Source of the DNA: Rapana venosa
Lineage: Eukaryota; Mollusca; Gastropoda; Neogastropoda; Muricidae
Assembly (NCBI GenBank): GCA_028751875.1
Contig: CM054141.1
Coordinates: 45,187,712 to 45,251,711 of the forward strand
DNA: 64,000 nt
Reading direction: 5' to 3'
Each line of letters starts with the position of its first letter. Position 1 is the first letter of the stretch. Shown here in pieces: positions 36,490 through 47,466 of the stretch. The notes under the pieces are model-generated. The model saw only the letters and a program-made list of their open reading frames with translations. It was not told the DNA's origin and did not search any database. Both the position numbers and the translations under genes were made by a program.

Positions 36490-37330
36490 ATCTCCTCCTA
36501 CTACTACTGCTACTACTGCTACCACTACTACTGCTACTACTACTTCTGCTGCTACTACTACTACTAAATGGAATTTATATAGCACTATATCTCGCAAAAA
36601 CAGACCACCGCTTGCACTCAACCTATTCTTACACATGAAACCAGTAACAAATAATAGTTTTAACAAATTCAAACACACACACACACAAAGGTTATACACT
36701 TTGGCAGGGTGATGGGGATTTGGGCTGTTGAAGGCAGGGACAGATAGGAAATAAAACAGGAGGGGACAATCTTAGATTTGGAATAAATATGTCTTGAGGC
36801 TAGATTTAAAAGTATCATAAGTGCGCTTTTGGCGAAGGGAGAGAGGGAGGTAATTCCAGATCGATGGACCAGAAATAGAGAAAGAGCGACGGCCAACGAT
36901 GGATTGGTTGAATTCAGGTATTCGTAAGCACAAAATATTTGCAGCAGAGCGTAGGGAACGAGAAGGAGTGTACAGGTGAAGATATTTACAGAGGTAGGAG
37001 GGTGCTGTTTTGTGGAGATACTTGTAACAGGGTACTGATATTATAGTTTACTCTCTGTGGCACACGCAGCAACTGGAGAGATCGCAAGAGAGGGGGTAAT
37101 GTGTTCATATTTTTTTTTCTTTTTGAGGACTAGTCGAGCTGCAGAGTTTGTATACGTTGAAGGGAGTGAATAGATGGTGCTGGCAGACCAGTTAAAAGAG
37201 AAATGCAATAGTCCAGACGTGAAAAAAAAGAGACGTGACAAGTTGGGACGTTGCATCAGTGGACAGGTACTTTCGAATTGCACTAATACGCCGTAATTGT
37301 TAGTAACACAACTGGCAGGTCTGGGTGATA
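36490..37330 (-). mobile_element. CR1/L2-like LINE 3' end, minus strand, with (AGT)n-like tail
   Basis: On the minus strand the C-terminal ORF decays through several frames but keeps the standard order: ISAIRKYLSTDAT, SRLDYCISLLTGLPAPSI, LQRIQT, a KRKKN block, then SPVHS, and finally LFLVHRSGI and a PFAKSAL / LNLASRHIY block. A 3' UTR follows, ending in agtgctatataaattccattt (cut here to the key tatataaattcc motif) and an AGT/AGC trinucleotide tail (36490-36566). Stops and frameshifts show it is dead. It ties the isolated tatataaattcc tails elsewhere in the window to a LINE source. Confidence 0.8.
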
Positions 37331-37362
37331 AAGAACATTTCTACTGAAAGCTTCTGATTATA

Positions 37363-37363
<1 letters not shown>

Positions 37364-37460
<97 letters not shown>

Positions 37461-37494
37461 GTGTATTTTGTTGTTGTTGTTGTTGTTGTTGTTG
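37364..37494. repeat. (TA)n then (GTT)n microsatellite
   Basis: About 95 bp of TA followed by roughly nine GTT units. Confidence 0.96.
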
Positions 37495-37962
37495 CTGCCT
37501 CATCTTCTGTGACGTCCCCCGTCCTGCTGTTCCCACGCCGCTCATTTCAATCTCCCCGCCACAGCCATACCCAGATTTGTCATGTCTCATCTTCAGAGTC
37601 GGAGGTCCACAGGGAGCCCATCACTATCAGGCCGCCGTGGGGCCACCAGCCAGAGGGGCCCTGCACTGCTGCTGGGTCACTTTGGCGGTGTTCAGTGGTG
37701 CCTGTTCTGAGCTCACATACGCAGGACACCACCTACTAAGCCCCCTACTAACGACAGTATTAGCTCAGTCGCGGAGCCAGACTGAGTGAGTTGCCCACCC
37801 GAGGTGGCAACCACCACAACGTCCTTCCAACGACTGTCCCCCGTGAACCTCCAACCCCAAAGGCCCTGACACAAACTCGCCACAGGCACAGAAGTGTATG
37901 GGCAAACCGAATCTGAGGCCACCATGAGACCAGAGCAATTAGGACCACCGAATTTGAGGCAA
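37495..37962. other. GC-richer block, possible interspersed repeat
   Basis: About 470 bp, richer in G+C than its surroundings, lying between the GTT tract and the SINE at 37965. It has short open frames on both strands and no motif I can name with confidence. Its phrases look to me like a common snail repeat, but I cannot prove that here. Confidence 0.3.
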
Positions 37963-37964
37963 TT

Positions 37965-38342
37965 TTTTTTTATTGCATGATGATCAATGGCAATGAGGAT
38001 GACATAATTATGCTGATGTGGAAGTGCATATGCTTTGAGACTACTTGACAGGGTTGTACTCTACGCTTACTATCATAATATATCCCGGCGTCAACCGGGC
38101 CTGAGAGATACAGACACCTGCAGTGTTGGTCAGGTAATTTGAGCAACACTCTCAAACTCGCATCCGTTAAGTGGATGAAGCTCGACTGTGTGGTCCCAAG
38201 TCTTCCCACTGAGCCCACAACACACTCACTCTGGGTAGGAGCCGGCCGGAGTCCGAAAAATCCCTATGACTCTTATGGGAATCGAACCCGCGACCTACCA
38301 GTCCGTAACCCAAGGCGCTAACCACTGCGCCATGGCGGCTGG
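37965..38342 (-). mobile_element. SINE family D, full-length, minus strand
   Basis: On the minus strand: gccgccatggcgcagtggtt and agcgcc (A box), gcgggttcgattccc (B box), a body of about 300 bp unrelated to families A-C, and an end of gatcatcatgcaataaaaaa. Complete structure with head and A-rich tail. Confidence 0.85.
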
Positions 38343-38673
38343 TACTTTTTTCATATTCTTTTATATCGAGGATAATACTTAACCATCGGAGCACCCAGTC
38401 ACTACAAAAAAGGAACGGGACTCACACAAAGATGAAGCTGACGTACCCTCTAACTTACAAGCAGTGCTTGAACTATTGCAAGTGCAGGCAGACTACAAGC
38501 TTTAGAAGACAGTTATTATTGCTGTGCAGTCAAAGCGGTAAAAATATCGAGCTACAGGTCGTTACATTTGAATCTGGTGGACTCTGAACAGGACTGAGTG
38601 AAGTAATATCATGGGAAGAGTAAAAGAAAAATGGGGGAAAAAAAAGAGAAGCAGGAAAACACCAGTGTCAAAC
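38343..38673. other. Probable intron sequence
   Basis: Unique, no element recognised. Lies downstream (minus-strand sense) of the small exon at 38674. Confidence 0.4.
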
Positions 38674-38724
38674 CTTCTGGGAGTGTGGTACAGTCTTCGT
38701 TGAAGCGTCCATCCCCATCATCAT
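38674..38724 (-). CDS. Small exon with DDDGDGRFNEDC motif
   Basis: A 51-bp minus-strand exon preceded by a long CA/TG tract and a tgtttacag acceptor, ending before GTTTGA, a weak donor. It encodes DDDGDGRFNEDCTTLPE. The acidic DxDGDGxxNEDC pattern resembles short Ca-binding-like spacers seen in invertebrate extracellular proteins. It starts with two bases and ends with one base of a codon, so its 3' end is in phase with the Ser/Thr-rich exon at 31541-32215. I place it in the same gene. The weak donor is the main reservation. Confidence 0.55.
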
Positions 38725-38728
38725 CTGT

Positions 38729-39060
<332 letters not shown>

Positions 39061-40590
39061 TTTTCTCAATTATATACACATACATATATTTTATGTATAC
39101 ATATATATACTTTAACTAATAAAAACATGGTTTGTTTAATGCCAAAACGGTAAGTCATGGCAAATAATCTAACTTAAACGGCCTTATACTTGTGATCATC
39201 GAATTCCCATTTGTGAAGATTTAACCCTTGTTTCCAAACAACTATTGTTCAGTCAATGAAAGCAGAAACACGTTTTCGCTGTTGTTACGTTAATATCAAC
39301 TAGTATCTTTACCACAAAAAATCTCGAGTCAAATGGCCTTGTCTAAAACCTGATTACTTTTTGACAAAGTTTTCGTCTTCTTTTTCAAAACCAAAATTGT
39401 TACTCTGTTATCAATTCCTCAGACAACTTTCAAATGTTATTCTTTTCTAACTACTGCAGCCCGATTGATTGTCTCTGCCTTTGTACAGTGGGCGTTACAA
39501 GACCTAACCTTATAACCCATTCTTCCCGCACAGCACTGTCATCCAGAACTTTGTTGAATCCATCAACTGTCGAGTGAAATCCACATTGGAGTGCTATTAA
39601 TGATATACTCATTGCGTATCAGATCCGTTCATGCTGATTCCCTTTCTTGAGATGATCCACGGCCCTGACAACTTCCTTTTCGATTATGGACATATTCCAT
39701 GTAGATTAATCAGTATCCAAGAGCTTATTACTGGACACATAACACTGTCATTTATCGGGCTATTCACACCAGGCATCAAATAAGCTAAAGTAATCCCAAA
39801 AGTATTTTCATGCTATTTGTGGTAATCGCTACATCTTGATTTTTCTTTGACTTGTTTTCAAAACGTGAGGGGTTTTCACGTTTAAATTTTACTGACGTAA
39901 CCTTATGTTGCTATGCGCCGCTTCTGCTCGTTGGAAAGTGTGTTTTTTGAATGTTTTACTCTTCATTCTGAAACATAAATGATAAAATGCAAAGTCTATC
40001 TGTTTAAAGAAGCAGCGTGTGTTGTAAATCTGAAGTACCAGTGTGTTTCCTTTTATGTATGCATCATTTAGGCTGCCTTGACATCTTTTCTTCGTTCGTT
40101 TCGATATAGACTTAATGCTTCGCACGTTAAAATTCCAAATTGGCTTCTTAGCAAAGGAAACTAATACGTCTGTAACTTAGTGATCGTTATGTCAATGCCA
40201 TCAAAACCTGACGCACTCAAATCAGGTCCAATCTGTGTCGGCTACAAAATCTCTCTTTCACTGGTCAAGCTTACAGTTGTCCCATTCTGTCATGATTGTG
40301 TACTCATTTCTATGTCATACTTGAGATAATTGAGCATCTGGGCAATTGCACAACTATCACTACTATTGACTTTTCAGACCACCATCAAAGGACACAGAAA
40401 ATCTGACATCACGTCCAGGGGATTAACAGCAGAATCTGAGAAAAAAAATCCACTATAGAGCAGTCATCATTCGTACAATGATAGTCACCTGCACCTCTCC
40501 TACATCAACTAGTTCATTAAGATACCCAAGGAACATGACTTGCACAAATCTACAAGTCTGTACCTGTAACTGCTCGGTCTGTGAGTGTTA
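39061..40590. other. No gene recognised; start of the duplicated block at 39199
   Basis: Unique AT-rich sequence without recognisable transposon or coding stretch. From 39199 onward it repeats at 55511 onward. Confidence 0.5.
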
Positions 40591-40593
40591 TGA

Positions 40594-40600
40594 GAACACA

Positions 40601-40636
<36 letters not shown>

Positions 40637-40680
40637 ACACACACGACACCACCACACTCACACACACAAACACACACCAA
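40594..40680. repeat. (CA)n tract next to the IgGFc exon
   Basis: CA-rich tract on the plus strand, lying just past the donor of the exon at 40686 (minus sense). Repeated at about 56926-57006. Confidence 0.9.
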
Positions 40681-40685
40681 CACAC

Positions 40686-40934
40686 CTGAAAACGGCAGAC
40701 TTTGGTGGGGCAAATGGTGACAACGTAGTACTCTCTCCCTAAAGCCCTTTCCGGAATCAACTTCATGGCTCCTCCTTGTTGATCTCCTGGAGGATTGGAG
40801 GCGTACACCACCACAGAGATTTTCTTGTCGCTGCTGATCTGGATGGCCTTAGAGGACTTGTCTGAGGCCAGTTGCATATTGGTGGAGAAGGTCGGTATGC
40901 TGATCAACGTCGTTTTGAGGGAACTGTCAAAGCT
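40686..40934 (-). CDS. IgGFc-binding domain exon (first duplication copy)
   Basis: A 249-bp (83-codon) phase 0-0 exon on the minus strand. The acceptor ends caaaaatcag and the donor is TTTTCAG then GTGTGT. It encodes a segment with SKAIQISSDKKISVVVYAS, then a GGAMKLIPERALGREYYVV block and TICPTKVCRFQ. This pattern (KAI-V-SD--I-V--Y, then LP--ALG-EYYVVT) is characteristic of the IgGFc-binding protein N-terminal domain family (Pfam PF17517), found in secreted and membrane mucin-like proteins. An upstream exon with GKDFVVV lies at 45266-45408. It is repeated intact at 57012-57260. The intermediate exons needed to reach phase 1 at 38724 were not found. Confidence 0.82.
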
Positions 40935-41017
40935 CTGATTTTTGCTAGAACAAGGAACATTTTTTGATACAAACACAGAGATTTGAAAAAAAAACATGCA
41001 AAATCACCAGTACGGGT

Positions 41018-41940
41018 GTCTGCTTTCTCTCTCTGTGTCTGTCTGTATCTGTTTGTCTCTCTCATCTCTCTATCTGTCTGTTCTTGCTCTCCTACTCTCT
41101 TGTCTGTCCTTCTCTCCTCTATCTATCTGTCTGTCTTTCTTCCTCGCTCTCTCTTTCTGTCCCTGTCCGTCTCTCCTCTCTCTTTCTGGTCTGTCCGAAT
41201 CTTCTCTCTCTTTCTTTCTGGTTTGTCTCTCCTCTCTCTTTCTGTCCGTTCTCAAAGTCTCTCTCTTTCTGTCGTCATATCTTCTCTCTCTTCTGTCTGT
41301 TGTCTCTCCCGCTCTTCTTTCTTCTGTCCCGTACTCTCCTCTACTCTTTCTGTCTGTTTGTCTCATCCTCTCTCTTTCTGTCTGTCATCCTCCTCTTTCT
41401 ATCAGTCTGTCTATCTCTCCTATCTCTTTCTCTCTTTGTCTCACCTCTCTCTTTCTGTCTGTCTCTCCTCTCTCTTCAGTCTGTCTGTCTCTCCTCTCTC
41501 TTTCTGTCTGTCCGTCTCTCCTCGCTCTTCTTCTGTCTGTCTCTCCTCTCATCTTTCTGGTCCGTCCAGTCTCTGAATCTCTTTCCTTCTGTCCCTCTCT
41601 CCTCTCTCCTTTCGTCTGTCTGTCTCTCCTCTCTCTTTTGTCTGTCCGTATCTCCTTCCTTTTCTGTCTGTCCTCCTCTCTCTTTCTGTCCGTCGTCTCT
41701 AAATCTCTTTCTGTCTGGCCGTCTCTCCTCTCTCTTTTCAGTCTGCCTCTCCTCTTTCTGTCTATTTGTCTCTCCTCTTTCTGTCTGTCTGTCTCCCCTC
41801 TCTCTTTCTTCTGTCTCTCCTCTCTCTTTCTGTCTGTCTCCCCTCTCTTTCTGTCCTGTCTGTCCTCTCCTCTCTCTTTCTGTCTGTCTCTCCTCTCTCT
41901 TTCTGTCTGCTGTCCTCTCCTCTCTCTTTCTGTATGCTGA
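41018..41940. repeat. CTGT/CTCT pyrimidine tract, about 0.9 kb
   Basis: Almost pure pyrimidine on the plus strand, made of CTGTCTGTCTCTCCTCTC-like units with TTT spacers. Long Ser/Leu/Cys-rich plus frames and Arg/Glu-rich minus frames are by-products. The whole tract reappears at 57343-58265 with no net length change. It may form triplex (H) DNA. Confidence 0.93.
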
Positions 41941-42045
41941 CGGCCTGTCTTTTTCTCTGTCCCTGTCCTCCTTCGGATAAAGCCTCAGTGGTTTGTGGGG
42001 TGGGCTGCATTGGAATTGTGCTTCTCTCCCTTCTTCTCTGGCTGT

Positions 42046-42112
42046 GTGTGTGTGTGTGTGTGTGTGTGTGACTGCGCGCGCGCGCGCAGCGTGTGTGTGC
42101 GCGTCTCTCTCT
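42046..42112. repeat. (GT)n-(CG)n alternating tract
   Basis: GT repeats, then gcgcgcgcgcgcag, then GT again. Alternating purine-pyrimidine with Z-DNA potential. Repeated at 58371-58437. Confidence 0.92.
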
Positions 42113-42479
42113 CTCTCCTCCTCTCTCGCTCCCTTCTCGTCCCACTTAATCCCCCCTCCCCCTCTTTTCATTAGACTAGTTCGAGAACGCCCACTTCTAA
42201 GGGAAGTATTATTATTCTCAATGTTTCGAAATTCGAAAGTTCTTCATAAAAAGGCTTCTTACTGACATATCAGATTGCATACCTAAATTATCCTGCTCAC
42301 TTTTCTTTTGGAAAAAAACTCACATCTAAACACAAAATCTTCAATCACAGTTGATCAGTAATGGGATTATCTTTTTTCTGACAACCCCATCCCAGAAGAA
42401 CATTTTTGCACATTGTGTATTCAATGCGAAAAATGCTCCAATATAAATCGGCAGTGATTTCTAAAATTGCACAAGCCTT
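42113..42479. other. Unique sequence, no gene recognised
   Basis: Between the CG tract and the 50-bp array. No motif seen. The second copy (58438-58804) shows several indels in the part near 42200-42360. Confidence 0.4.
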
Positions 42480-43300
42480 GTTGATTTGAGGTGGTAAAAT
42501 ATTTTCAGGATTTGCTGAACCTTTATGTATTATCTTTTAACGGGTAAGATGGGTTTGCAATTTGCTGAAGCTTCTAATAAGATATTCTTTTAAAGGGAGT
42601 CAGAAGTTTTAGAATTTGCTTAATTTTTCTGATATGCTTTTTCCTGGATAGATGTTCTACAAATTTCTGAAGTTTTTGATATGGTCTTTTTCCTGAGTAT
42701 GTTCTACAATGTGCTTCAAGTTTCTGATATGATCTTTTTTCCTGGAGTAGATGTTCTACAATGTGCCTGAATTTGATAATGATTCGTTTTCCTGGGAGTA
42801 AATGTTCTACAATGTGCTTAAGTTTCTGATATGATCTTTTTCCTGGAGTAGATGTTCTACAATGTGCTGAAGTTTCTGATATGATCTTTTTCCTGGAGTA
42901 GATGTTCTACAATGTGCTTAAGTTTCTGATATGATCTTTTTCCTGGAGTAGATGTTCTACAATGTGCTTAAGTTTTTGATATGATCTTTTTCCTGGAGTA
43001 GATGTTCTACAATGTGCTTAAGTTTTTGATATGATCTTTTTCAGGAGTTAGAAGGTTTAGAATTTGCTGAAGCTTCTGTAAGGGCTTTTTCATGTCGAGA
43101 ATACTCAAGCTTTTGCTAAGAACTTGTTTCAGGGGACTGATGCTTTAGAATTTGCTCCAGCTTTTGACGTGATCTTTTTCAGGGGGTAGACGCTTTAAAT
43201 TTGAATCAAGTTTTGATATGATCTTTTTCAGGAGGGAATTTTTATTTTACAAATGTTGCTCAAAATGTGATGTGATTATTTACAGAAGCAGCTTCTTGTA
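42480..43300 (+). repeat. 50-bp tandem array resembling RT motif-A DNA
   Basis: Regular 50-bp period: gatgttctac recurs at 42851, 42901, 42951 and 43001. Units contain gatatgatctttttcctgga and tctacaatgtgcttaagttt. The outer units are more diverged and read tttagaatttgctgaagc then ttttga-gtgatctttttcag. Those outer units resemble the adjoining LINE DNA (tgtagattttgttcaagctt then ttgacatcactgatcattcc) that encodes the RT motif-A region. About 16 units. Repeated at 58805-59625. Confidence 0.88.
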
Positions 43301-43560
43301 GATTTTGTTCAAGCTTTTGACATCACTGATCATTCCTCTCTCTCGCAAAAGTCGTTGTGTGTGATCTGCGCCTTGACTCATTCAAAGTAAGCTACTCCTC
43401 CTCACCAAGAAAAAGAGTTTGTCAAGAGTTGGTGGTATCATCTCTTATGACACTCAAATATGGAGTACTGCAGAGTTCACTTGTATGCCTAATCTTATTT
43501 TCAGTTTATATAGATGATTTTCAACTGCATATTTCATCCTCATGTCAACTTCTGCTGAAG
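43301..43560 (+). mobile_element. CR1/Jockey-type LINE RT core fragment
   Basis: Plus-strand translation in order: VDFVQAFDITDHSSLSQKL (motif A, VDFxxAFDxxxH), then across a frame change YSSSPRKRVCQELVVSS, and LKYGVLQSSLVCLILFSVYI then DDFQLHIS. The last matches the common KYGVPQGSxLGPxLFxLYINDxxLHI block. The catalytic YADD box is not reached. It continues as decayed sequence. Repeated at 59626-59885. Confidence 0.78.
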
Positions 43561-43940
43561 TTGTTGGGCGTTGACCAGCCTAAACTAACTGGGGTTTCAC
43601 CGACCAGAATATGAACTGTCTTGCCTCATGACAAACTTGTAGACTATGGGAACCAATAAGTACTCACTAAATTAAATGTTTAAACAAGAAATGTCTTCAC
43701 GTCATATCATTTTCTAATATATGTCTGAATTCTATTACTTCTTAGATATTATTTTCAAACCCTGCAAAACAAAGTTTCCTTAAACAGAGACATGAAAAGA
43801 ATTGAATTGAATTGAATGAGTTTGCATATATGCTCTTTTCAAGTAATTCGGAAATATTAAGCAGCAACCATTGTCTGATTTGAGATTGAACTTTCTTTTT
43901 CAAAGCATAACATCGCTTACTGTAGTTTGGCCTTTTGGTT
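43561..43940. other. AT-rich sequence after the LINE fragment
   Basis: No clear continuation of the LINE and no gene recognised. Confidence 0.4.
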
Positions 43941-44462
43941 TTAACCGTCAGCGCTTGGGTTATCACAGTGCTTGATTAAACCATTGACGCTGGGGGCAAC
44001 AGCAAAGTGCGAGCCGTATGACCAGTCTTTTTCACTCAATGGAATTTCCACTTTACGCATTATCATTAGTGATCGACTATGACTCTCCTGACTAGGAGGA
44101 TTGACATGCACATCCTTATGTGCTGCAGCCCTGGGGGCTATTGGCCCTTTGGAGAACATCCCTCCAACGCTGACTGCTCTAAGCCCACTTGGCCGAGAGA
44201 GTGGGGATGTACTGTGGGAAAGGCAATCTCCATATAAACAAAATGTCTGCCCAATTTCCGAAACCGCAGCTGCCTCCGCTGCTTTTTTGGAGTCATAGTC
44301 GAAAACGGCGGACGACATACATACAACATAAATCAAAACTGATAAAAACCTTTTGTGTGAGATAGCTTTTTGATGATTTAAGTACCGTATATAATAGGAA
44401 GGTGAAAATACAAATGTATTATGAACAGATTTTGTAGAAAGATTCATAAATTTTGATCCCAC
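43941..44462 (-). other. Unidentified 173-codon open frame, minus strand
   Basis: Open for 173 codons, with an internal ATG context encoding MSSAVFDYDSKKAAEAAAV. The C-terminal part reads VEIPLSEKDWSYGSHFAVAP and ends CDNPSADG. No signal peptide or domain recognised. Identical in the second copy (60266-60787), which carries little weight because the whole region is nearly identical. It lies inside the presumed intron between IgGFc exons. It may be a transposon ORF piece, a nested gene or chance. Confidence 0.3.
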
Positions 44463-44477
44463 AGACTCAAATCAATC

Positions 44478-44873
44478 TTGCAGCCCTTACTCGCCATCTC
44501 ATTTAATCCAATTTTACCGATAGAAACTAACCAAATGTTAAAAATCAAAGCAACGTTGATACACTTGAATTTAACTAAAATGTGTCAGAAGTCATTGCCT
44601 GTCAACAACTTAGTCTCCATTGATAACTGTCCTCTCTGGGACAAAGCTATCGAAACATTAAAGAAACAACCATCAAATAGATTTTGTCTTCCACTAAAAA
44701 AAACATGCGTTCTTGAAATAGCAACACCCATTGTTCATGCGTATTATAATCAAGCGATGTCTAGACATCAACATTTTAGGAATTCGGAATCACAGCAAAC
44801 TGAAAACCACACATACACGTTAAAGGTTTTGTGTATGTCTACAATGATTCTACAAAACTTGACTGTTCCATAA
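44478..44873 (+). other. Unidentified 131-codon open frame, plus strand
   Basis: Starts 16 bp from the 5' end of the minus-strand frame at 43941-44462, so the two are divergent. The sequence begins MQPLLAISFNPILPIETNQ and ends LQNLTVP. No motif, AT-rich codons. Identical at 60803-61198. Coding status uncertain. Confidence 0.22.
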
Positions 44874-45265
44874 TGATGCCACCATGCAAATGCCAGTAGC
44901 TTGCAGCTCCCACGTCAAAGCTCCCCCTAGTTGGCTACATACAGACCCATCCAAAAAGAAATCATCCACAGCTAGCTTGATACTGGTCAGAGTGAGGGAC
45001 AGTCACCAAAACAGCATAATCCGTGTTGCTTGGTCACTTCCATGATGGACAGTAATGCTTCTTTGTTTCCGAACACACCTACCACTTGCCAAAGCACCCA
45101 CCCTCATCCCTGCACAAAACAACAAAGCTGATTCAGGGAGCGAACTCTGTGAAAAACCCGCGCCCTGAGGTGATGATCCTTTAACATTTGTCTAAAAAAT
45201 TAAAAATCCCGACAGTAAAGGTTTATCGCATGACTCACCCTAATTCTGCAAAAATGTGATCTTAC
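44874..45265. other. Intronic sequence, no element recognised
   Basis: Nothing identifiable. Repeated at 61199-61590. Confidence 0.4.
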
Positions 45266-45408
45266 CCATGTCTACTGAAGGCCACACATGTAGCGACAGG
45301 TCCAGAGGCAGACAGTGTGGTCAACGCAAACTGAAACTGACTGTGGACATGTTGTAGTAGGTCTGGTAACACACAACGACAAAATCCTTCCCCAGGTGGT
45401 TAGTTTGT
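45266..45408 (-). CDS. IgGFc-binding domain, N-terminal exon (first copy), frame uncertain
   Basis: Minus-strand exon after a ctgttacag acceptor, ending ACATGG before GTAAGATC. The frame starts LGKDFVVVCYQTYYNMST, which resembles the usual G-xFxxxF opening of IgGFc-binding domains. It then meets TGA, while a +1/-1 frame continues as FALTTLSASGPVATCVAFSR. Either one base is wrong, or the exon is dead, or a suboptimal GTCAGT donor after NMST is used; that last choice would be phase 0 and fit the exon at 40686-40934. The same bases recur at 61591-61733. Confidence 0.5.
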
Positions 45409-46117
45409 CTGTAACAGCATAAAGACACACATACTAATGAGTGCCCCAAATGCGCCACTATCACGCAACAGTTCCATTAGTTTAGATTTCAGAACGTTTT
45501 TCCAAGGCAGGCACATTAGATAGCCTTCTCATGCATGAAGCATTTTGTTTTTACACACAAACACACACACACACAACACCTACACCCACACAGATACGCC
45601 ACATAAGCACGCGCACACACAGCATACAACACACACACCCAACACCCAACACACACGTGTTTACGCACAGACTGAGTGTAAAATAAATGTACATATACCC
45701 ATAAAAATATCTACATAATAGTTTTTGCTCCTTTCCACGAACATATGAATACAAACTAAACATTCACTCCTATGCATTACTCAGCTATACGAGAGAGAAA
45801 CACAGTGGCCTCAAATTTCAGAACAATCGAATGATAGGACACACAACCTTACAAACTGAACGAAATGACTACTAGTGGTAAACGCAGCTTGTTTAGAGCT
45901 TTTGGGTCTTTTCGGCAGGCTCCAGTGATTCTGTGCTTGTAACTTGGAAAAGGAAATGCAGGACATCAGAACAAGTGGCAGCAACAGCCCATTCGCCAGG
46001 CCAAATCTGTCCTCATCACCGACGCGCATGTCGCGCGCACGACACAAACCAGGCACACACGACACACACACACACACACACACACACCTACACACACACA
46101 CGACACACACACATCAC
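45409..46117. repeat. CA-rich tracts and unique spacer
   Basis: CA-rich sequence at about 45558-45660 and 46050-46115. Between them is unique sequence in which the two duplication copies differ by several indels (45700-45950 against 62030-62290). No gene recognised. Confidence 0.7.
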
Positions 46118-46165
46118 CACTTTTTCCTCGAAATAAAAGAATAAATAAATACTAAATTACACACA
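46118..46165 (+). mobile_element. SINE family A, extreme 3' end only
   Basis: ttcctcgaaataaaagaata followed by ATAAATA-type tail, as at the end of the copies at 1224-1400 and 8800-9172. Repeated at about 62460-62507. Confidence 0.5.
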
Positions 46166-46214
46166 AACGCATAATAAATAATAAATTACACCAACGCGCG
46201 CGCTACGCGCGTAA

Positions 46215-46266
46215 GGAAAGAGAGTGAGAGAGAGAGAAGGAGAGAGAGAGAGAGAGAGAGAGAGAA
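46215..46266. repeat. (GA)n tract
   Basis: GA repeat preceded by a short CG palindrome (cgcgcgcgctacgcgcg). Repeated at 62557-62608. Confidence 0.92.
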
Positions 46267-46589
46267 TCCGGGTCGTCATACACGCACTCGCGCGCAGCGG
46301 CGCCCGACACACCACACACACAACACACTTTTTAATTTTCTTTTGCAGCCAATTTTTCCCTGCCATACAAACTCAAACTGACCGCAAAAGTAGACACTCA
46401 TTGTGCGTACCTTTCTTTTTGTCGTGCTGTTCGTTAATTGAGTACTTGTTTTTTACCTAGTTGGACACGATTGAGTCTTTATAAGCATATTCATACATCG
46501 GTTTTTTTCTCAATCACCATCGTAATACACCAAAGAATTATATAATATATATTTTTTTATTTTTTATCTTTTTAATTTTTGTTTAGAAA
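46267..46589. other. AT-rich spacer, no gene recognised
   Basis: Contains a T-rich stretch near 46545-46580. Repeated at 62609-62931. Confidence 0.4.
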
Positions 46590-47345
46590 AAACATCTTTC
46601 TATCACTTATGCTGTGGAATCTGCTTTTCCGGGAATACTCAGTTCCTTTGAACAGCTCTGTGCAGTATTTAGGTGTTGTTTCTCGACAACCACTCTCCTT
46701 GAAAAAATTCATCACCCAGACCAGTCATCCTGCTACTATAATAACGGGCACATAAGCGCGAATTCGCAAGTTTCTGTCCACTGATTGTATATCCAAGCTT
46801 GGCCCATCTCTCATTCTTATCACGTTAGACTACCGTTAATTTCTCTTTTGGCTGGTCTACAAGCATCAATGCTAGCACTCCCTTCAACGCATACACAACT
46901 CAGCTGCTCACGTATGTGGCAGACAGAACAAATTCTTAACAAATCGCTCCTCTTTTGCGATCTCTTCACTGGAATGCCTGTCTCACTAAGACTAGAAGTA
47001 TAAAGATCATTACCTCTGTTTCAAAATGTCTCCACAAATCTGCACCCTCTAATCTTTGTAGCTGTCTCAGCTGTATAACACCATCCCGTTCCCTTTCGTT
47101 TCAGCATGCCGCAGATACTTTTGGCTTTTGAACACCAACATCAGAAGACAAACCACAGTGGCACTGGCCGTTCTGTTTCTGATCCATCCCCCTGGAATGA
47201 ACTCCCTCTCTCACTTTGTCAAAAGACTACTTATGATACTTTCAGAATGCAGCATCAACGACGCACTTACTTCAACCTGAACTTTCCTATGTCTATCCCG
47301 ACTTTTTCAACAGCCTCCTCATCTCCACACACCCCTACCTAAGCG
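46590..47345 (+). mobile_element. CR1/L2-like LINE, C-terminal ORF part
   Basis: Plus-strand pieces in order: VQYLGVVSRQPLSLKKFITQ then TSHPA, IRKFLSTDCISKLGPSLIL, LDYR, then QRIHNSAAHVCGRQNKFLTN, LCFKMSPQICTL, and a final ALAVLFLIHPPGMNSLSHFV block. The order is that of the RT C-terminal region in CR1/L2 LINEs. Multiple frame changes make it non-functional. The stretch at 2345-2900 is the same region of a related copy. Repeated at 62932-63687. Confidence 0.82.
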
Positions 47346-47387
47346 AGTTTGCGCGCACGTGGTGTGTTGTTGTGTGGGGTGGTGATG

Positions 47388-47434
47388 AATATATATATAT
47401 ATAATATATATATCATATAATAAATTATATATAT

Positions 47435-47466
<32 letters not shown>

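Noticed and set aside
37573..37739. Plus-strand exon with HREPITIRPPWGHQPEGP
   Set aside because: No clear splice sites, open frames on both strands, and the block looks like an interspersed repeat.
38260..38342. Functional tRNA gene on the minus strand
   Set aside because: It is the head of SINE family D; no acceptor-stem pairing seen.
41018..42171. Long plus-strand Ser/Leu/Cys-rich frames (up to 338 codons) and a minus-strand Arg/Glu/Asp-rich frame of 231 codons
   Set aside because: They translate the CTGT/CTCT pyrimidine tract. Several frames on both strands are open at once, and composition mirrors the repeat, so coding is not supported.
43301..43560. Intact reverse transcriptase with a YxDD active site (YIDD)
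   Set aside because: The YIDD here belongs to the upstream LYINDLPLH-type block, not the catalytic YADD box, and the frame is broken.
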